This document shows, piece by piece, positions 1 to 8,243 of a stretch of 64,000 nucleotides of DNA (positions are counted from its first letter, which is position 1; every line of letters starts with the position of its first letter). The notes beneath the pieces are model-generated. The model saw only the letters and a program-made list of their open reading frames with translations, was not told where the DNA came from and did not search any database. The position numbers and the translations under genes are program-made. This DNA comes from a virus. The stretch covers positions 1 through 64,000 of the IMG/VR virus record IMGVR_UViG_3300026078_000019, one strand, 5' to 3'.

Positions 1-146
1 GTTTGATTTTGGGTTAGAAGCTCGGCAGGTGGGATGGCGTGCTGCCACAGGTCGATGCCGTTGTGCAGCACGTATGCGATACAGAGCAGGCACCCGTAGT
101 TCATGCACAGGGCGAGAAATACGGCGATCGTTCCGTTCTTGGTCAT
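1..146 (-). CDS. Small membrane protein, truncated by window edge
   Basis: The frame opens at an ATG at 146 and is still open at base 1, so about 48 N-terminal residues are visible. It begins MTKNGTIAVFLALC and has one hydrophobic segment over roughly residues 6-27, so it is probably a single-pass membrane protein. The ATG follows the upstream gene's TGA by one base, with AAGGGGA as Shine-Dalgarno (SD), so the two minus-strand genes look translationally coupled. Function unknown. Confidence 0.6.
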   Translation of the reverse strand, partial: MTKNGTIAVFLALCMNYGCLLCIAYVLHNGIDLWQHAIPPAELLTQNQ

Positions 147-147
147 G

Positions 148-864
148 TCACTTCCCCTTGAAGATGTCGTGCTGCGGATCGATGATCCGGTTGCTGTTGA
201 TGTAGTAGGCGTCGACGGGCCTGAACATCACCTCTTCGAGCCCGAGCAGCGCGGCGGTATGGACCGTGGCTTCTTCGAAGCTGAAGGGGCGTCCGAGGTT
301 CTCGCCACTGCTGTAGCGGTCGGGCGCAAGATCGTAGATGTACGGCGCCATGAGGTGAGAGGTGTCGTACCCGACGAACGGGGCCTTCGCCTCGTCGAGG
401 ATGCGCTGCCACTGCTGGTTCTGTTCACGGAAGCTGATCTTCCGGAGGGCACGTTCGGGGATCCAAGCCGCGGTGTCGGGGTACATGCCGTGCGGGAAGG
501 CGTGGCAGTACAGCATCGGCTTGCGGTAGTTCATCTCCACCATCCCCCTGCTCTGGAGCAGGGAGTGGGCGTGATCGATACCCATCAGGCCGTTGTGGGT
601 GTGGGCCAGAGCCATCAGCTCGTGCTGCCACATCGAGATGATGAAGCGTACCTGCCACAGTCGCGGCAACGTCTTGCCCCGCTGCTTCAGGTACGACGTC
701 GCCTCCGTCAGGTAGCCGAGATCACCGGGATGGAACTTGGACTCCGGCATGTGTTCGCCGAAGGCGACGATCATCTCTTCGTCCGCCATCGTCATCGAGG
801 ACTGGTCCACAATGGTGATGGGAAGATCGGGGGACATGGAACCATTCGCAAGGCTGAACTGCAT
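148..864 (-). CDS. Conserved-looking protein of unknown function (238 aa)
   Basis: I chose the ATG at 864 because it follows GGAGGAAACG and, further up, CTATCAG, the promoter-like heptamer repeated through the window. The frame stays open for 107 more codons upstream, but those run antisense through the divergent plus-strand genes. The protein is rich in His, Met and aromatic residues (for example WQHELMALAHTHNG and YCHAFPHGMYPD). I see no signal peptide or membrane segment and do not recognise the family. It heads a minus-strand pair that diverges from everything else in the window. Confidence 0.7.
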   Translation of the reverse strand: MQFSLANGSMSPDLPITIVDQSSMTMADEEMIVAFGEHMPESKFHPGDLGYLTEATSYLKQRGKTLPRLWQVRFIISMWQHELMALAHTHNGLMGIDHAHSLLQSRGMVEMNYRKPMLYCHAFPHGMYPDTAAWIPERALRKISFREQNQQWQRILDEAKAPFVGYDTSHLMAPYIYDLAPDRYSSGENLGRPFSFEEATVHTAALLGLEEVMFRPVDAYYINSNRIIDPQHDIFKGK

Positions 865-936
865 CGTTTCCTCCGCTTGCTGATAGGCCTTTTCCGCTTC
901 TCTTCGTGTTTCGCGTATCAGCATGTGAGGAGATCT
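865..936. promoter_or_regulatory. Divergent promoter region between minus and plus gene blocks
   Basis: This 72-base gap separates two diverging starts. Toward the minus gene it reads CTATCAG (880-886, minus strand) followed by GCGGAGGAAACG and ATG. Toward the plus gene it reads GTATCAG (915-921), then GTGAGGAGATCT and ATG. Both arms therefore carry the same heptamer at the same distance from an SD, as seen at 13 other sites. I infer a bidirectional promoter; no classical -35 is evident. Confidence 0.55.
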
Positions 937-1122
937 ATGCCCAAGAGCAAGCCCGTTCCGCCGCGCCGTACGACCACCCCCTCTCACGACCCGGTCAAGC
1001 AGGTCATCGTCCTCATCGAAGACTTGGGCAACCCCAACAAGATGAAGCAGGATGACTACCGCGAGTTCCTGGACACCATCAACGACGAGCTTCAGATCTT
1101 GCGAACGGCTGCCCGTGCCTGA
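937..1122 (+). CDS. Small basic protein, unknown function (61 aa)
   Basis: The ATG at 937 follows GAGGAGATCT and is the first gene of the plus-strand block. The N-terminus is basic and Pro/Thr rich (MPKSKPVPPRRTTTPSH); the rest is a probable helix containing YREFLDTINDELQIL. It overlaps the next gene by 8 bases. Not recognised. Confidence 0.65.
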   Translation: MPKSKPVPPRRTTTPSHDPVKQVIVLIEDLGNPNKMKQDDYREFLDTINDELQILRTAARA

Positions 1123-1483
1123 CAGGCTAGTGGTCGTCAAGATCGCGGAGGAGTTCGTCGCTCGATCGCAGGACGCCGACATCAAGCAGGCGTTCTTCTC
1201 CTGGGCCTCGATGGGCTCGGGCTTCGGAAATGACCGGCCCGAGTACTATGGGCGCGACGTCGATCCGCGAAGCCCGCCCGAAGGAACCGTGCTTCGTGGC
1301 AAGGACGCAGAGAAATGGCTGCTGGACAGCCCGCCCGACCTGTGTTGGGAATGGCGTCTCACTGAGGAGAGCGTCAGGCACCTCATCAAGCAGATGCGCA
1401 GTAACATGGGCGACTCCCCCGTGGAGGTGGAGGCGAGCGAAGAAGTGATCAAGTCTCTGGAGAAAGTACTGGAGGAGAGATGA
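1115..1483 (+). CDS. Hypothetical protein (122 aa)
   Basis: The start is uncertain: GTG at 1115 overlaps the previous stop, and an ATG at 1052 would overlap it much more. Central residues are Gly/Pro/Asp rich (YYGRDVDPRSPPEG), followed by a charged helical C-terminus ending EEVIKSLEKVLEER. The stop overlaps the next ATG by 4 bases. No family recognised. Confidence 0.7.
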   Translation: MPDRLVVVKIAEEFVARSQDADIKQAFFSWASMGSGFGNDRPEYYGRDVDPRSPPEGTVLRGKDAEKWLLDSPPDLCWEWRLTEESVRHLIKQMRSNMGDSPVEVEASEEVIKSLEKVLEER

Positions 1484-1803
1484 GCGGAACGAGCAAGAAG
1501 TGCGGTAGCTGCGGTAGCGAGGATCTGCGGGCGAAGGTCACCATCCAGAAGATCGTACCCCTCGCCGACCGCAACTGGACCATCAAGATCGGCGGCCAGA
1601 AGATCGGTCAGGCTGACCTCAAGGCAAGCTGGGACAAGCTGGGTGGCCAGGAGAACGGCCCCGACCAGACAATCCGCGGCCCCATCATCTGCGCGGACTG
1701 CGAGACCGAGCACTTCGTCGTCATGGGCGACCCGAAGCCACTGCGCGTTGGCAGTGTGGAGGAGGCGCGCCTGCTCGGCTACGACGAGCTGAAGACGCGA
1801 TGA
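1480..1803 (+). CDS. Zinc-ribbon protein (107 aa)
   Basis: Two CxxC knuckles, CGSC near residue 8 and CADC near residue 71, predict a zinc ribbon with a long insertion between the halves. Such small ribbons commonly bind nucleic acid or protein partners; the partner is not visible here. It overlaps both neighbours by 4 bases (ATGA), so it lies within one co-translated run. Confidence 0.75.
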   Translation: MSGTSKKCGSCGSEDLRAKVTIQKIVPLADRNWTIKIGGQKIGQADLKASWDKLGGQENGPDQTIRGPIICADCETEHFVVMGDPKPLRVGSVEEARLLGYDELKTR

Positions 1804-2681
1804 AGGCGCCGCACAACTACACCGCGACCTCGATCGCTGCTGCGCGCAGCGTCGAAGCCTCCCTCGCGAAGAGGGAGGCCGAGGTCTACGCAGTGTTCGT
1901 CCTCACACCCGCAGGCTGTACGACCGAGGAGGTCGAGCTTGCGCTCAAGCAGAAGCACCAGTCGGTGTCGGCACGTATCAACGCGCTGTTCAACCGTGGG
2001 GCGCTGATCAAGACGGGCGAGGTTCGTAAGAACACCTCTGGACGCCCGGCATACGTCTACGCTATCCCTGGGCTTAGCGGCTCCCCGAAGTCCGCTCCCG
2101 AAACCGTTCCCGACAAGAAGGAGATCTCGATGGCAGGCAAGAAGAAGAGCGGAACCAAGAACGCCGATCGTTCGTGGCACAAGAAGGTGATGGGCGTGTT
2201 CGCCGCGCAGGAGGACAAGAGCGCGGGCTTCAACTACTCGGAGATCCGCCAGGCGATGGAGCTGGGCGAGGAGGACGAGGGCTTCGAGAAGATCCCCGAG
2301 GTCATGATGGACCTGCGGAACGCTTCGTTCCTCGCGCACAAGTTCACGCCCGAGGCGCTGAAGAACGACTTCTTCATGGGCGGTAGCCCCGCCGACGTCG
2401 CGAACATCGTGAAGCGCTCCGACGAGGAGGGGCAGATCCAGGTGATCTTCTACCTCTCGCCGGGCGCCGCGAGCCTCGGCGACGACCTCGACGCCGCGGT
2501 GGAGAGCGGAGAGCTGCCGAACGCGAAGCTGCCCGACGGCATCTTCATCTTCACCCGCGAGACCATGCTGGGGTGGGTGGACAAGATGGGGGAGATCATC
2601 GATCTCCACGTCAACGATCCCGCGTTCCAGATGGAGTCGGCCAAGATGCTCGTCGCGATGTCGCCTCCCGCGAAGAAGTGA
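1800..2681 (+). CDS. Winged-helix protein with possible internal start (293 aa)
   Basis: The N-terminal 95 residues look like a winged helix-turn-helix: repeated helices (TTEEVELALKQKHQSVSARI), then a basic wing with GRPAYVYAI. A linker is followed by a second part that starts at an internal ATG (2130) preceded by AAGGAGATCTCG, one of the best SD sequences in the region, so a separate 183-residue product (MAGKKKSGTKNADRSW...) is plausible. That second part also has a helical pattern like a divergent winged helix. Probably a DNA-binding regulator; target unknown. An intrinsic terminator follows at 2699. Confidence 0.7.
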   Translation: MKAPHNYTATSIAAARSVEASLAKREAEVYAVFVLTPAGCTTEEVELALKQKHQSVSARINALFNRGALIKTGEVRKNTSGRPAYVYAIPGLSGSPKSAPETVPDKKEISMAGKKKSGTKNADRSWHKKVMGVFAAQEDKSAGFNYSEIRQAMELGEEDEGFEKIPEVMMDLRNASFLAHKFTPEALKNDFFMGGSPADVANIVKRSDEEGQIQVIFYLSPGAASLGDDLDAAVESGELPNAKLPDGIFIFTRETMLGWVDKMGEIIDLHVNDPAFQMESAKMLVAMSPPAKK

Positions 2682-2698
2682 TCAAGCTCGGTCGGGTT

Positions 2699-2742
2699 AC
2701 TACGGGTCGTGCCTCACGTAGGCGCGGCCCGTAGTCGTTTTT
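2699..2742 (+). terminator. Intrinsic terminator after winged-helix gene
   Basis: An 8-bp stem ACTACGGG/CCCGTAGT (2699-2706 with 2728-2735) encloses a GC-rich loop and is followed by CGTTTTT. The next gene's SD starts 4 bases later. Confidence 0.75.
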
Positions 2743-2755
2743 GGATGGAGAAGAC

Positions 2756-3256
2756 ATGAAACAGATCACTCTCGCCCTCATCAAGCCCGACGCAGTCCTC
2801 TCCGGTTGCGCGGGACAGCTCATCACGGAGATGGAGCAGAACTTCACCATCGGAGAGATGCACGGCTGCAAGTGGCCAGCAGACCTGGTGCGCGAGTTCT
2901 ACAGCGAACACAAGGATCGCCCGTTCTTCCTCGACCTCATCGCGTTCATGGTCTCGGGGCCCATCATCGCGGTGAGTCTGGTGGGCGACGACGCGGTGGC
3001 GCGCTGGCGGACGCTCATGGGGGCCACGGACCCGAAGGCGGCGGATCCCGGCACCATCAGGCAGCGATTCGGCTCCAAGGACAAGCCGATCATGTACAAC
3101 GCGGTGCACGGCTCGGACTCCGAGAAGTCGGCCCTTCGGGAGATCGACGTCATCCGCTTCGCACAGGTGGCGACGCATCGGCATAATCGCCCGGCGCGGG
3201 TCCTCTATCCGCTGCCGGTGTTCGGAGATGGCGCCGTCCGGCTCGTGAAGGAGTAG
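2756..3256 (+). CDS. ndk: Nucleoside diphosphate kinase
   Basis: This enzyme transfers the gamma phosphate of ATP to nucleoside diphosphates via a phospho-histidine and supplies dNTPs for replication. Family signatures are clear: ALIKPDAV near residues 7-14, RPFF near 55, SGPI near 67, LMGATDP near 87, PGTIR near 98, and the active-site motif NAVHGSDS with the catalytic His at about residue 118. At 166 residues it is slightly longer than the usual 140-150. ATG 2756 has GGAG 7 bases upstream. With dcd, thyX and the MazG-like gene it forms a dNTP-supply set. Confidence 0.93.
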   Translation: MKQITLALIKPDAVLSGCAGQLITEMEQNFTIGEMHGCKWPADLVREFYSEHKDRPFFLDLIAFMVSGPIIAVSLVGDDAVARWRTLMGATDPKAADPGTIRQRFGSKDKPIMYNAVHGSDSEKSALREIDVIRFAQVATHRHNRPARVLYPLPVFGDGAVRLVKE

Positions 3257-3266
3257 ACTTCGGCCC

Positions 3267-3635
3267 ATGGCCAACGTCACGATGTCGCGCGAGCAGTACG
3301 AAGCCCTCTGCAATCTGGCGATCAAGCAGGACCCGGTGAATGGGGGGTCTCTGCGCGACATCGTCGACAAGGCGAACGGCATCCGCCGCTTCTTCCTCTA
3401 CATCCGCTGGGAGGACGTCGGTGGCGTGCCTCCGCCGCGTATCGAGCTGGGTAAGGGCTGGCCCCCGTCTCAGACCTTTCCTCTCGTGCTCGAACGGAGC
3501 ATCACACGCGCCGATGTCGATCAGGTTCTGACGACCCAGGCAACGAACCCCACCAACGTCCAGGTCACGCCAGATCGTGCCGGCATCGTGGGCTGGACAT
3601 TGATCGACGATTACAACTTCAACATCGGAGGCTGA
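3267..3635 (+). CDS. Hypothetical protein (122 aa)
   Basis: Starts with MANVTMSREQYEALCNLAIK and has an aromatic/Pro-rich middle (RWEDVGGVPPPRIELGKGW). The SD is weak. It shares a TGATG stop/start with the next gene. It appears soluble and is not recognised. Confidence 0.7.
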   Translation: MANVTMSREQYEALCNLAIKQDPVNGGSLRDIVDKANGIRRFFLYIRWEDVGGVPPPRIELGKGWPPSQTFPLVLERSITRADVDQVLTTQATNPTNVQVTPDRAGIVGWTLIDDYNFNIGG

Positions 3636-3931
3636 TGCCTAGCGACAGTATCGTTTCGAAAGAACTGATCCGGCTGGTGAGCTGGACGCACGCACCAGAG
3701 CCCGAAGAGCTGCAAGGGATCCTGGACGCCCTCACCGCCGGAGATCTGATGATGGGCATGACCCATCTCAAGCATACGCCCGCCGGCCGGTTGGCCTGGG
3801 CGGAGTACGGTCGTAGAGCGGGCTTCATCCGCTTCTCGATCAAGACGTCTGTTCTAGACGGTAAGGTGCGCGTCGACATCGGAGGCGACGGGTTGCCGAT
3901 TCACTATGGTCCGATCGTAAGGAAGGTTTGA
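3635..3931 (+). CDS. Hypothetical protein (98 aa)
   Basis: The start overlaps the previous stop by one base, with GGAGG immediately upstream. The protein ends in a probable beta-rich segment (KVRVDIGGDGLPIHYGPIVRKV). No motif recognised. Confidence 0.72.
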   Translation: MPSDSIVSKELIRLVSWTHAPEPEELQGILDALTAGDLMMGMTHLKHTPAGRLAWAEYGRRAGFIRFSIKTSVLDGKVRVDIGGDGLPIHYGPIVRKV

Positions 3932-4404
3932 TGTCAAGCGAGAACCTTGGTGGCCCTCTGCTGCGAATCATGGGCTCGGCTACCGAGCGGGAGAACAAGG
4001 CGACGATGGACGACGCCTACAAGGTGATCGACGCCATCATCGTGTCTTCGGACTTTCGCGCGCGGTGCAACACGTTGTCCACGATGCTTCAGGAGTACGA
4101 GATGTCGGCGCGCAAGAACTCGCTGCGCGCTCTGGTCATCATCATGCAGAGCCAGCGTGGTCCCCTCCTCGAAGCGCCGCGTGATGCGAACGGCAAGATC
4201 GACTACAAGTCGTACCGCGCGATGACGGCGGAGTACACCAGCCTCTGCGCACCGCTCCCCAAGTCGCGCTGGGCAGATCACGTCGAGGCGAAGTATCGCT
4301 CGAACGCTGCGGCGGAGATGGTGCGCGTCTCGCCCTACCTCGCCGAGATCATCGCTGCGATGGAACAGCTCTTCGGAGCACCTGGATCCCTGCTCACTCG
4401 GTAG
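3931..4404 (+). CDS. Hypothetical helical protein (157 aa)
   Basis: ATG 3931 follows AAGGAAGG; a TTG three bases earlier is the alternative. The composition is strongly helical with Ala, Glu and Arg throughout, and two central Cys are not arranged as a metal site. Not recognised. Confidence 0.72.
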   Translation: MSSENLGGPLLRIMGSATERENKATMDDAYKVIDAIIVSSDFRARCNTLSTMLQEYEMSARKNSLRALVIIMQSQRGPLLEAPRDANGKIDYKSYRAMTAEYTSLCAPLPKSRWADHVEAKYRSNAAAEMVRVSPYLAEIIAAMEQLFGAPGSLLTR

Positions 4405-4414
4405 TCGATTTCGG

Positions 4415-4444
4415 CTATCAGCAGGCGAACACGGAGGTGCTCCA
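4415..4444 (+). promoter_or_regulatory. CTATCAG promoter-like element before 4445
   Basis: CTATCAG at 4415-4421 precedes GGAGG and a GTG start. No obvious terminator hairpin lies before this copy, unlike most others. Confidence 0.5.
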
Positions 4445-4999
4445 GTGGAGCAAAATAACGAAGCGAATCGAGAAGCGGGAACGTCGGACGAAGCAGAGCC
4501 GAGGATCCCGAGAAGACAGATGCGTCGCAGGCGCCGGCCTCGTCGTACAACTGCGTGGTACCACGATAGTGTCGTGGGCACGGAGCTGCACAACGATCTG
4601 ACCGTCGCCCGATTCTACGTCTCGAAAAATCCCGACGAAACGCCAGAGATCTTCTTCATTCCGATGCTGAGGACATTGAGCCTCGACGCGGAAGGCAAGA
4701 TCAACGGATACCGGCCGTCATATGCCGGTGACGTGGAGCGGAATGCGATCCCGCTTAGCACGTTGGACGTCGGACTGTTCACCAAGGCGCTCGTGGATAT
4801 GAAGTCTCATCTCCTCCGGATGAAGGCGGACTTCCACGAGTCCCACGGTCGAACGCCACCGCCCGAGCCGGAGCCGCTGGCTCCGGTGGTCATTCCGCAA
4901 CCCGAGCCTCAGGCGCCGGTCCTGCATCGTCAGTACGTCGAGCCCGAGCCGGAGAAGCCGGCGACGACGAAACTCGCTGACCTGCTGCGACCCTGGTAG
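4445..4999 (+). CDS. Hypothetical protein with Arg-rich N-terminus and Pro/Glu-rich tail (184 aa)
   Basis: Residues 21-35 are very basic (RIPRRQMRRRRRPRR), which suggests nucleic-acid contact. A folded middle follows, and the last 50 residues are Pro/Glu rich with repeated PEPE/QPEP units, likely disordered. Start is GTG 4445; GTG 4438 is out of frame. A terminator follows at 5016. Confidence 0.7.
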   Translation: MEQNNEANREAGTSDEAEPRIPRRQMRRRRRPRRTTAWYHDSVVGTELHNDLTVARFYVSKNPDETPEIFFIPMLRTLSLDAEGKINGYRPSYAGDVERNAIPLSTLDVGLFTKALVDMKSHLLRMKADFHESHGRTPPPEPEPLAPVVIPQPEPQAPVLHRQYVEPEPEKPATTKLADLLRPW

Positions 5000-5015
5000 T
5001 CTGGGCTCCTATCCC

Positions 5016-5043
5016 GGGAACGCGCCTCGTGCGCGTTCCCTTT
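5016..5043 (+). terminator. Intrinsic terminator
   Basis: A perfect 10-bp stem GGGAACGCGC/GCGCGTTCCC (5016-5025 with 5031-5040) with loop CTCGT is followed by TTTGC. Confidence 0.75.
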
Positions 5044-5057
5044 GCATCGATCAGGCT

Positions 5058-5540
5058 ATGTTCTACAACTGGGATCGAATCGAACAGATCACGGACGAGT
5101 ACCGCAACAAGACGGAGGCGGCACTTCGCTCGGATACGATGTTCTTCCCGCACGGCCTTGGCTTCATCGCCAAGACTGCGGAGGAGAACGGGCTCAGCGT
5201 CATCGCAGCGAAGCAGCTCATCCGCACGCGGGTAGGGCTACAGTCGTTCCTCCAGTACACCGCGCGCTCGATCCATACCGAGGGACGGCTAGAAGCTGGT
5301 GGGTTCTTGGCGTGCTTGCCGCGCGACGTCGCGGCGGAGTACGTACCCGTGGGCGACGCACTCGATAGGATCCCCGACGTCGTTGCAGTGCTGCACGTCG
5401 AGCACGTCTACCTCGGCTTCCGAACCTGGATCTTCGACCATCCCGATGGCGAGTGGGTTCGCCTCTCCAGTACCTTCACCAAGTTCCCGACCTGTCTGCC
5501 CGCAGATGTGTACGGGCCAACGAACGTAGGACGCGCATGA
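5058..5540 (+). CDS. Hypothetical protein, possibly leaderless (160 aa)
   Basis: The ATG lies only 18 bases after a terminator stem and has no recognisable SD; the upstream bases read GATCAGGCT. Either the transcript is leaderless or initiation is weak. The protein is mixed alpha/beta with segments such as DVVAVLHVEHVYLGF. It overlaps dcd by 4 bases, so it may be coupled to it. Not recognised. Confidence 0.68.
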   Translation: MFYNWDRIEQITDEYRNKTEAALRSDTMFFPHGLGFIAKTAEENGLSVIAAKQLIRTRVGLQSFLQYTARSIHTEGRLEAGGFLACLPRDVAAEYVPVGDALDRIPDVVAVLHVEHVYLGFRTWIFDHPDGEWVRLSSTFTKFPTCLPADVYGPTNVGRA

Positions 5541-6145
5541 ATCTCAGTGATCGAAGTCTCGAAAAGCGAATCGAAGAGTTCTTTCCCAAGGACAAGGGAT
5601 CGAACAACACCATCAACCTCAGCGAGCAGCTTCAGCCCAGCACCATCGATCTTCGCCTGGGCAGCATGTTCTGGCGCATGTACGACGTGGCGCCGGTGTT
5701 CGCTGGCACCTACGAAAAGGTCATCGATCCACGATCGTCGGATGCCATCGACTTCTTCTACCAGGAAGAAGTTCCTCCGGGCTCACCGTTCATCATGAAT
5801 CCAGGGCCGGCGGGTTTCGCGCTCGGCGTCACGATGGAGCATATCTGCGTGCCCGACGATCTTGTCGCCTTCGTCGACGGGCGCAGCAGTTACGGGCGCT
5901 GGGGCCTTCGCATCCACAGCACCGCCGGTCTCATCGATGCTGGCTTCCAGGGTGCCATCACCTTGGAGATCAGCCTCGACAGTAGCCGTCCCATGCTTCT
6001 GTATCCCGGAGATCGGATCTGCCAGGTCCGCTTCGAGAAGCTCGACTTCCCGGCCCGCCGCCCCTACGGCGACAGTGGTCGGCGTTCGAAGTACCAGAAC
6101 CAGGCCTCGGCTGTCCCGAGCCTGTCACGCAAGGACCGTACATGA
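5537..6145 (+). CDS. dcd: dCTP deaminase
   Basis: Deaminates dCTP to dUTP, the first step toward dTTP, which the downstream ThyX completes. The family core is visible: the GRSSYGR triphosphate-binding motif at residues 115-121, STAGLIDAGF near 128-137, and the catalytic Glu in ITLEI (about residue 144). The C-terminal lid RRSKYQNQ also matches. At 202 residues it is close to the family's usual 190-200. I used ATG 5537 because it gives the normal N-terminus and overlaps the preceding stop by 4 bases. Confidence 0.93.
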   Translation: MNLSDRSLEKRIEEFFPKDKGSNNTINLSEQLQPSTIDLRLGSMFWRMYDVAPVFAGTYEKVIDPRSSDAIDFFYQEEVPPGSPFIMNPGPAGFALGVTMEHICVPDDLVAFVDGRSSYGRWGLRIHSTAGLIDAGFQGAITLEISLDSSRPMLLYPGDRICQVRFEKLDFPARRPYGDSGRRSKYQNQASAVPSLSRKDRT

Positions 6146-6672
6146 GCGACGAAGTATCGAACCTGAGGGCGGAGCTGGAGTCGGCGCGGGCGATCAGCAA
6201 TGGTTTCCTGCACAAGATCCAGCAGCAGGACAACGAGATCAAGCGTCTCACCACAGAGAAGGCGGCGGTCCAGCGCAAGCTCGACACCACCACGAAGCAA
6301 AGGGACAAGGCGGTGCTGCGTGCCGCCCGTCTGATGTCGCAGACCAACGCGCTTCAGGAGGTGGCGGTCGCCTATCGAGTGATCGCTCGAACCTCTCTGA
6401 GCGACGGGCTCACCGCGAGCGTGGTGCGCACGGAGTTCGACAAGCTCGACAACATTCGAAACGCGGCGCAGGTCTATGCGCTCTACTCGGAGTTGCTCAA
6501 GAAGTCGGACAGCTCGAAAGAGATCGCGGCGTTGCTGGATGGCGTGGCGGAGAGGTTCGGCATGGGGGTGCTCGAACTCATCAGCCCGCTCGGGGAGCAC
6601 TCTTCCAACCTGCTCGACCACAACAACCAATCGGAGGTGATCGTCGATGACGCTGATTCTGATCAAGGATGA
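6142..6672 (+). CDS. Coiled-coil protein (176 aa)
   Basis: Residues 1-65 form a clear heptad-rich coiled coil (LRAELESAR..., IKRLTTEKAAVQRKL), followed by a helical domain and an acidic tail. It sits between dcd and thyX with a 4-base and a 26-base overlap, so it is made together with them, but no enzymatic motif is visible. Confidence 0.75.
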   Translation: MSDEVSNLRAELESARAISNGFLHKIQQQDNEIKRLTTEKAAVQRKLDTTTKQRDKAVLRAARLMSQTNALQEVAVAYRVIARTSLSDGLTASVVRTEFDKLDNIRNAAQVYALYSELLKKSDSSKEIAALLDGVAERFGMGVLELISPLGEHSSNLLDHNNQSEVIVDDADSDQG

Positions 6673-7939
6673 CCTTCATCCGGAGAGCGAGGCGATGGTG
6701 CAGGCGCTGTACTCGCGCAGCCCGGCAAGCGTCATCGAGCATTTGAAGAAGGTGGAGCAGGTCGGCGCCGACAAGTTCATGGGGCAGTACTACGTCGGTT
6801 ACGGCCACGACAGCATCGGGGACTGCGGCACCACCACGATCTTCGTCGAGGGCGTCTCGATGCTGGCGGCCAAGGCGATCCAGGACTGGCCGTTGTATCG
6901 GGGCCAGGAGGCCAGTACCCGGTACATGGATTTCTCGGAATCCATGCCAGCGAACCCGATCGAGTCGAAAGAGGGAGAGCTGATCCAGGCGACGTGGATG
7001 GACTTCTATCGGAGAGCCGAGCCGCGCGTGGTCGAACACCTGCGCTCGCTCTACCCGATCAGTGAGGGCGAAGACGAGAAGGTGTACGGACGGGCGATCA
7101 AGGCACGAAGCTTCGACATCCTGCGTGCCTTCTTGCCCGCAGGCGTCACCACCAACCTCTCTTGGCACACCGATCTGCGGCAGGCCGCCGACCACCTCGC
7201 CTGGATGCGACGCCATCCGGACCTGGAGATCGCGGACCTCGCCGATGCCATCTACGACAAGCTCGCCCAGACCTATCCGTCGAGCTTCGGCCGCAAGGTC
7301 AGCGACGAGGTGTCGGCGTGGATGAACCAGGTCTCGGAGTACTACACGTACGACGTAGAGCCGGCGCCGAAGAACGTGCAGCTCACTTTCTCGGGATTCG
7401 GTTACACGCCCAACGGTGTGCTGGAGATGCTGAAGGATCGCCCGAAACGGGCGCCTCTGCCGCACTGGTTGGGCCAGTACGGTTCGATCGAATCTCGGTT
7501 CGAGCTGGACTTCGGCAGCTTCCGTGATCTTCAGCGGCATCGCAACGGTGTGATGCGCATGCCTCTGCTCTCCCCGTCTCGCGGCTTCCATCCGTGGTAC
7601 CTCGAACAGCTACCGGAAGAGATGCGGGATGCAGCGGTGGCTCTCATCGCGACGCAGATCCGGCGCATTCAGTCGCTCGATGCGTCGCCGGAGCAGCGGC
7701 AGTACTACTGCGCGATGGGCTTCCTCGTCTCGTGCCACGTCACGCAGCCGCTGCCTGCGTTCCTCTATCGGATCGAGCTGCGCACGAGTCCGAGCGTGCA
7801 TCCGACGCTGCGCCGGATCGCGCAGCAAGAGGCAACGATCTTCATGCAGAGGAACCCCGGCATCGCTTGCCACGCCGACATGTCCCCGGATACCTGGGAC
7901 ACGCGCCGGGGCAAGCAGACCATCGAGGAGAAGGCCTGA
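6647..7939 (+). CDS. thyX: FAD-dependent thymidylate synthase, double-domain form
   Basis: ThyX makes dTMP from dUMP using FAD and methylene-tetrahydrofolate. The 430-residue length is about twice the usual 220-250, and two ThyX-like halves can be seen: an N-terminal half with RGQEASTRYMDF near residues 85-96, and a C-terminal half with FRDLQRHRNG near 290. The RHR part and the EASTRY part, which lie in one ThyX motif in single-domain enzymes, are on different halves here, so the two halves may form one shared active site. ATG 6647 has an excellent SD (GGAGGTGAT). Confidence 0.85.
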   Translation: MTLILIKDDLHPESEAMVQALYSRSPASVIEHLKKVEQVGADKFMGQYYVGYGHDSIGDCGTTTIFVEGVSMLAAKAIQDWPLYRGQEASTRYMDFSESMPANPIESKEGELIQATWMDFYRRAEPRVVEHLRSLYPISEGEDEKVYGRAIKARSFDILRAFLPAGVTTNLSWHTDLRQAADHLAWMRRHPDLEIADLADAIYDKLAQTYPSSFGRKVSDEVSAWMNQVSEYYTYDVEPAPKNVQLTFSGFGYTPNGVLEMLKDRPKRAPLPHWLGQYGSIESRFELDFGSFRDLQRHRNGVMRMPLLSPSRGFHPWYLEQLPEEMRDAAVALIATQIRRIQSLDASPEQRQYYCAMGFLVSCHVTQPLPAFLYRIELRTSPSVHPTLRRIAQQEATIFMQRNPGIACHADMSPDTWDTRRGKQTIEEKA

Positions 7940-7967
7940 TCGGTTAGAAGCTGTAGAGGTGATATAT

Positions 7968-7994
7968 GTCGAGGAAGTACGCGGTCTTCTAAGT
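7968..7994 (+). CDS. Possible 8-codon leader peptide
   Basis: ATG 7968 follows GAGGTGAT, a strong SD, and encodes MSRKYAVF before TAA. It lies 31 bases before the next gene, whose protein begins with the similar MSRSK. It may be a leader peptide or a chance ORF; evidence is limited to the SD. Confidence 0.25.
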
Positions 7995-8025
7995 ACTGGC
8001 GTGGTGCCAGTCGGAGGATCGATCG

Positions 8026-8208
8026 ATGTCTCGAAGCAAGCACTGTGGACGGCGCGTCCACCACATGGCTCGATACGACAAGGAGTGCACGACGGCGAAG
8101 CGCATCACGATGCGGGAGTGGCGTCACCGCTGCTCCCACCTCATGCGCGCGGGCCGTTACGATGAACTGCCTCGGAAGCGGGGCACCCAGGGCTGGATCA
8201 CCTACTAG
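8026..8208 (+). CDS. Small basic His/Cys-containing protein (60 aa)
   Basis: ATG 8026 has GGAGG 8 bases upstream. The protein is Arg/His rich with three Cys (KHCGRRVHH, KECTTAKR, RHRCSHLM), which could bind a metal. It is the last protein gene before the RNA region. Confidence 0.6.
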   Translation: MSRSKHCGRRVHHMARYDKECTTAKRITMREWRHRCSHLMRAGRYDELPRKRGTQGWITY

Positions 8209-8210
8209 AA

Positions 8211-8243
8211 CAGAGACCGAAATCTCTGCTATAAGCGAGTGGA
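8211..8243 (+). promoter_or_regulatory. Hairpin plus CTATAAG element
   Basis: A 6-bp hairpin CAGAGA/TCTCTG (8211-8228) is followed directly by CTATAAG (8229-8235). This is a compact version of the terminator/CTATAAG unit found elsewhere. It reads toward 8244 and may drive the RNA region that includes the tmRNA. Confidence 0.5.

Noticed and set aside
1-21. GGTTAGAAGCT shared by positions 11-21 and 7943-7953
   Set aside because: The first copy is inside a minus-strand coding frame and has no gene start at the right distance; likely coincidence.
148-1185. N-terminal extension of the first minus-strand gene to position 1185
   Set aside because: The extra 107 codons lie antisense over plus-strand genes, and a good SD with the CTATCAG element precedes the internal ATG at 864.
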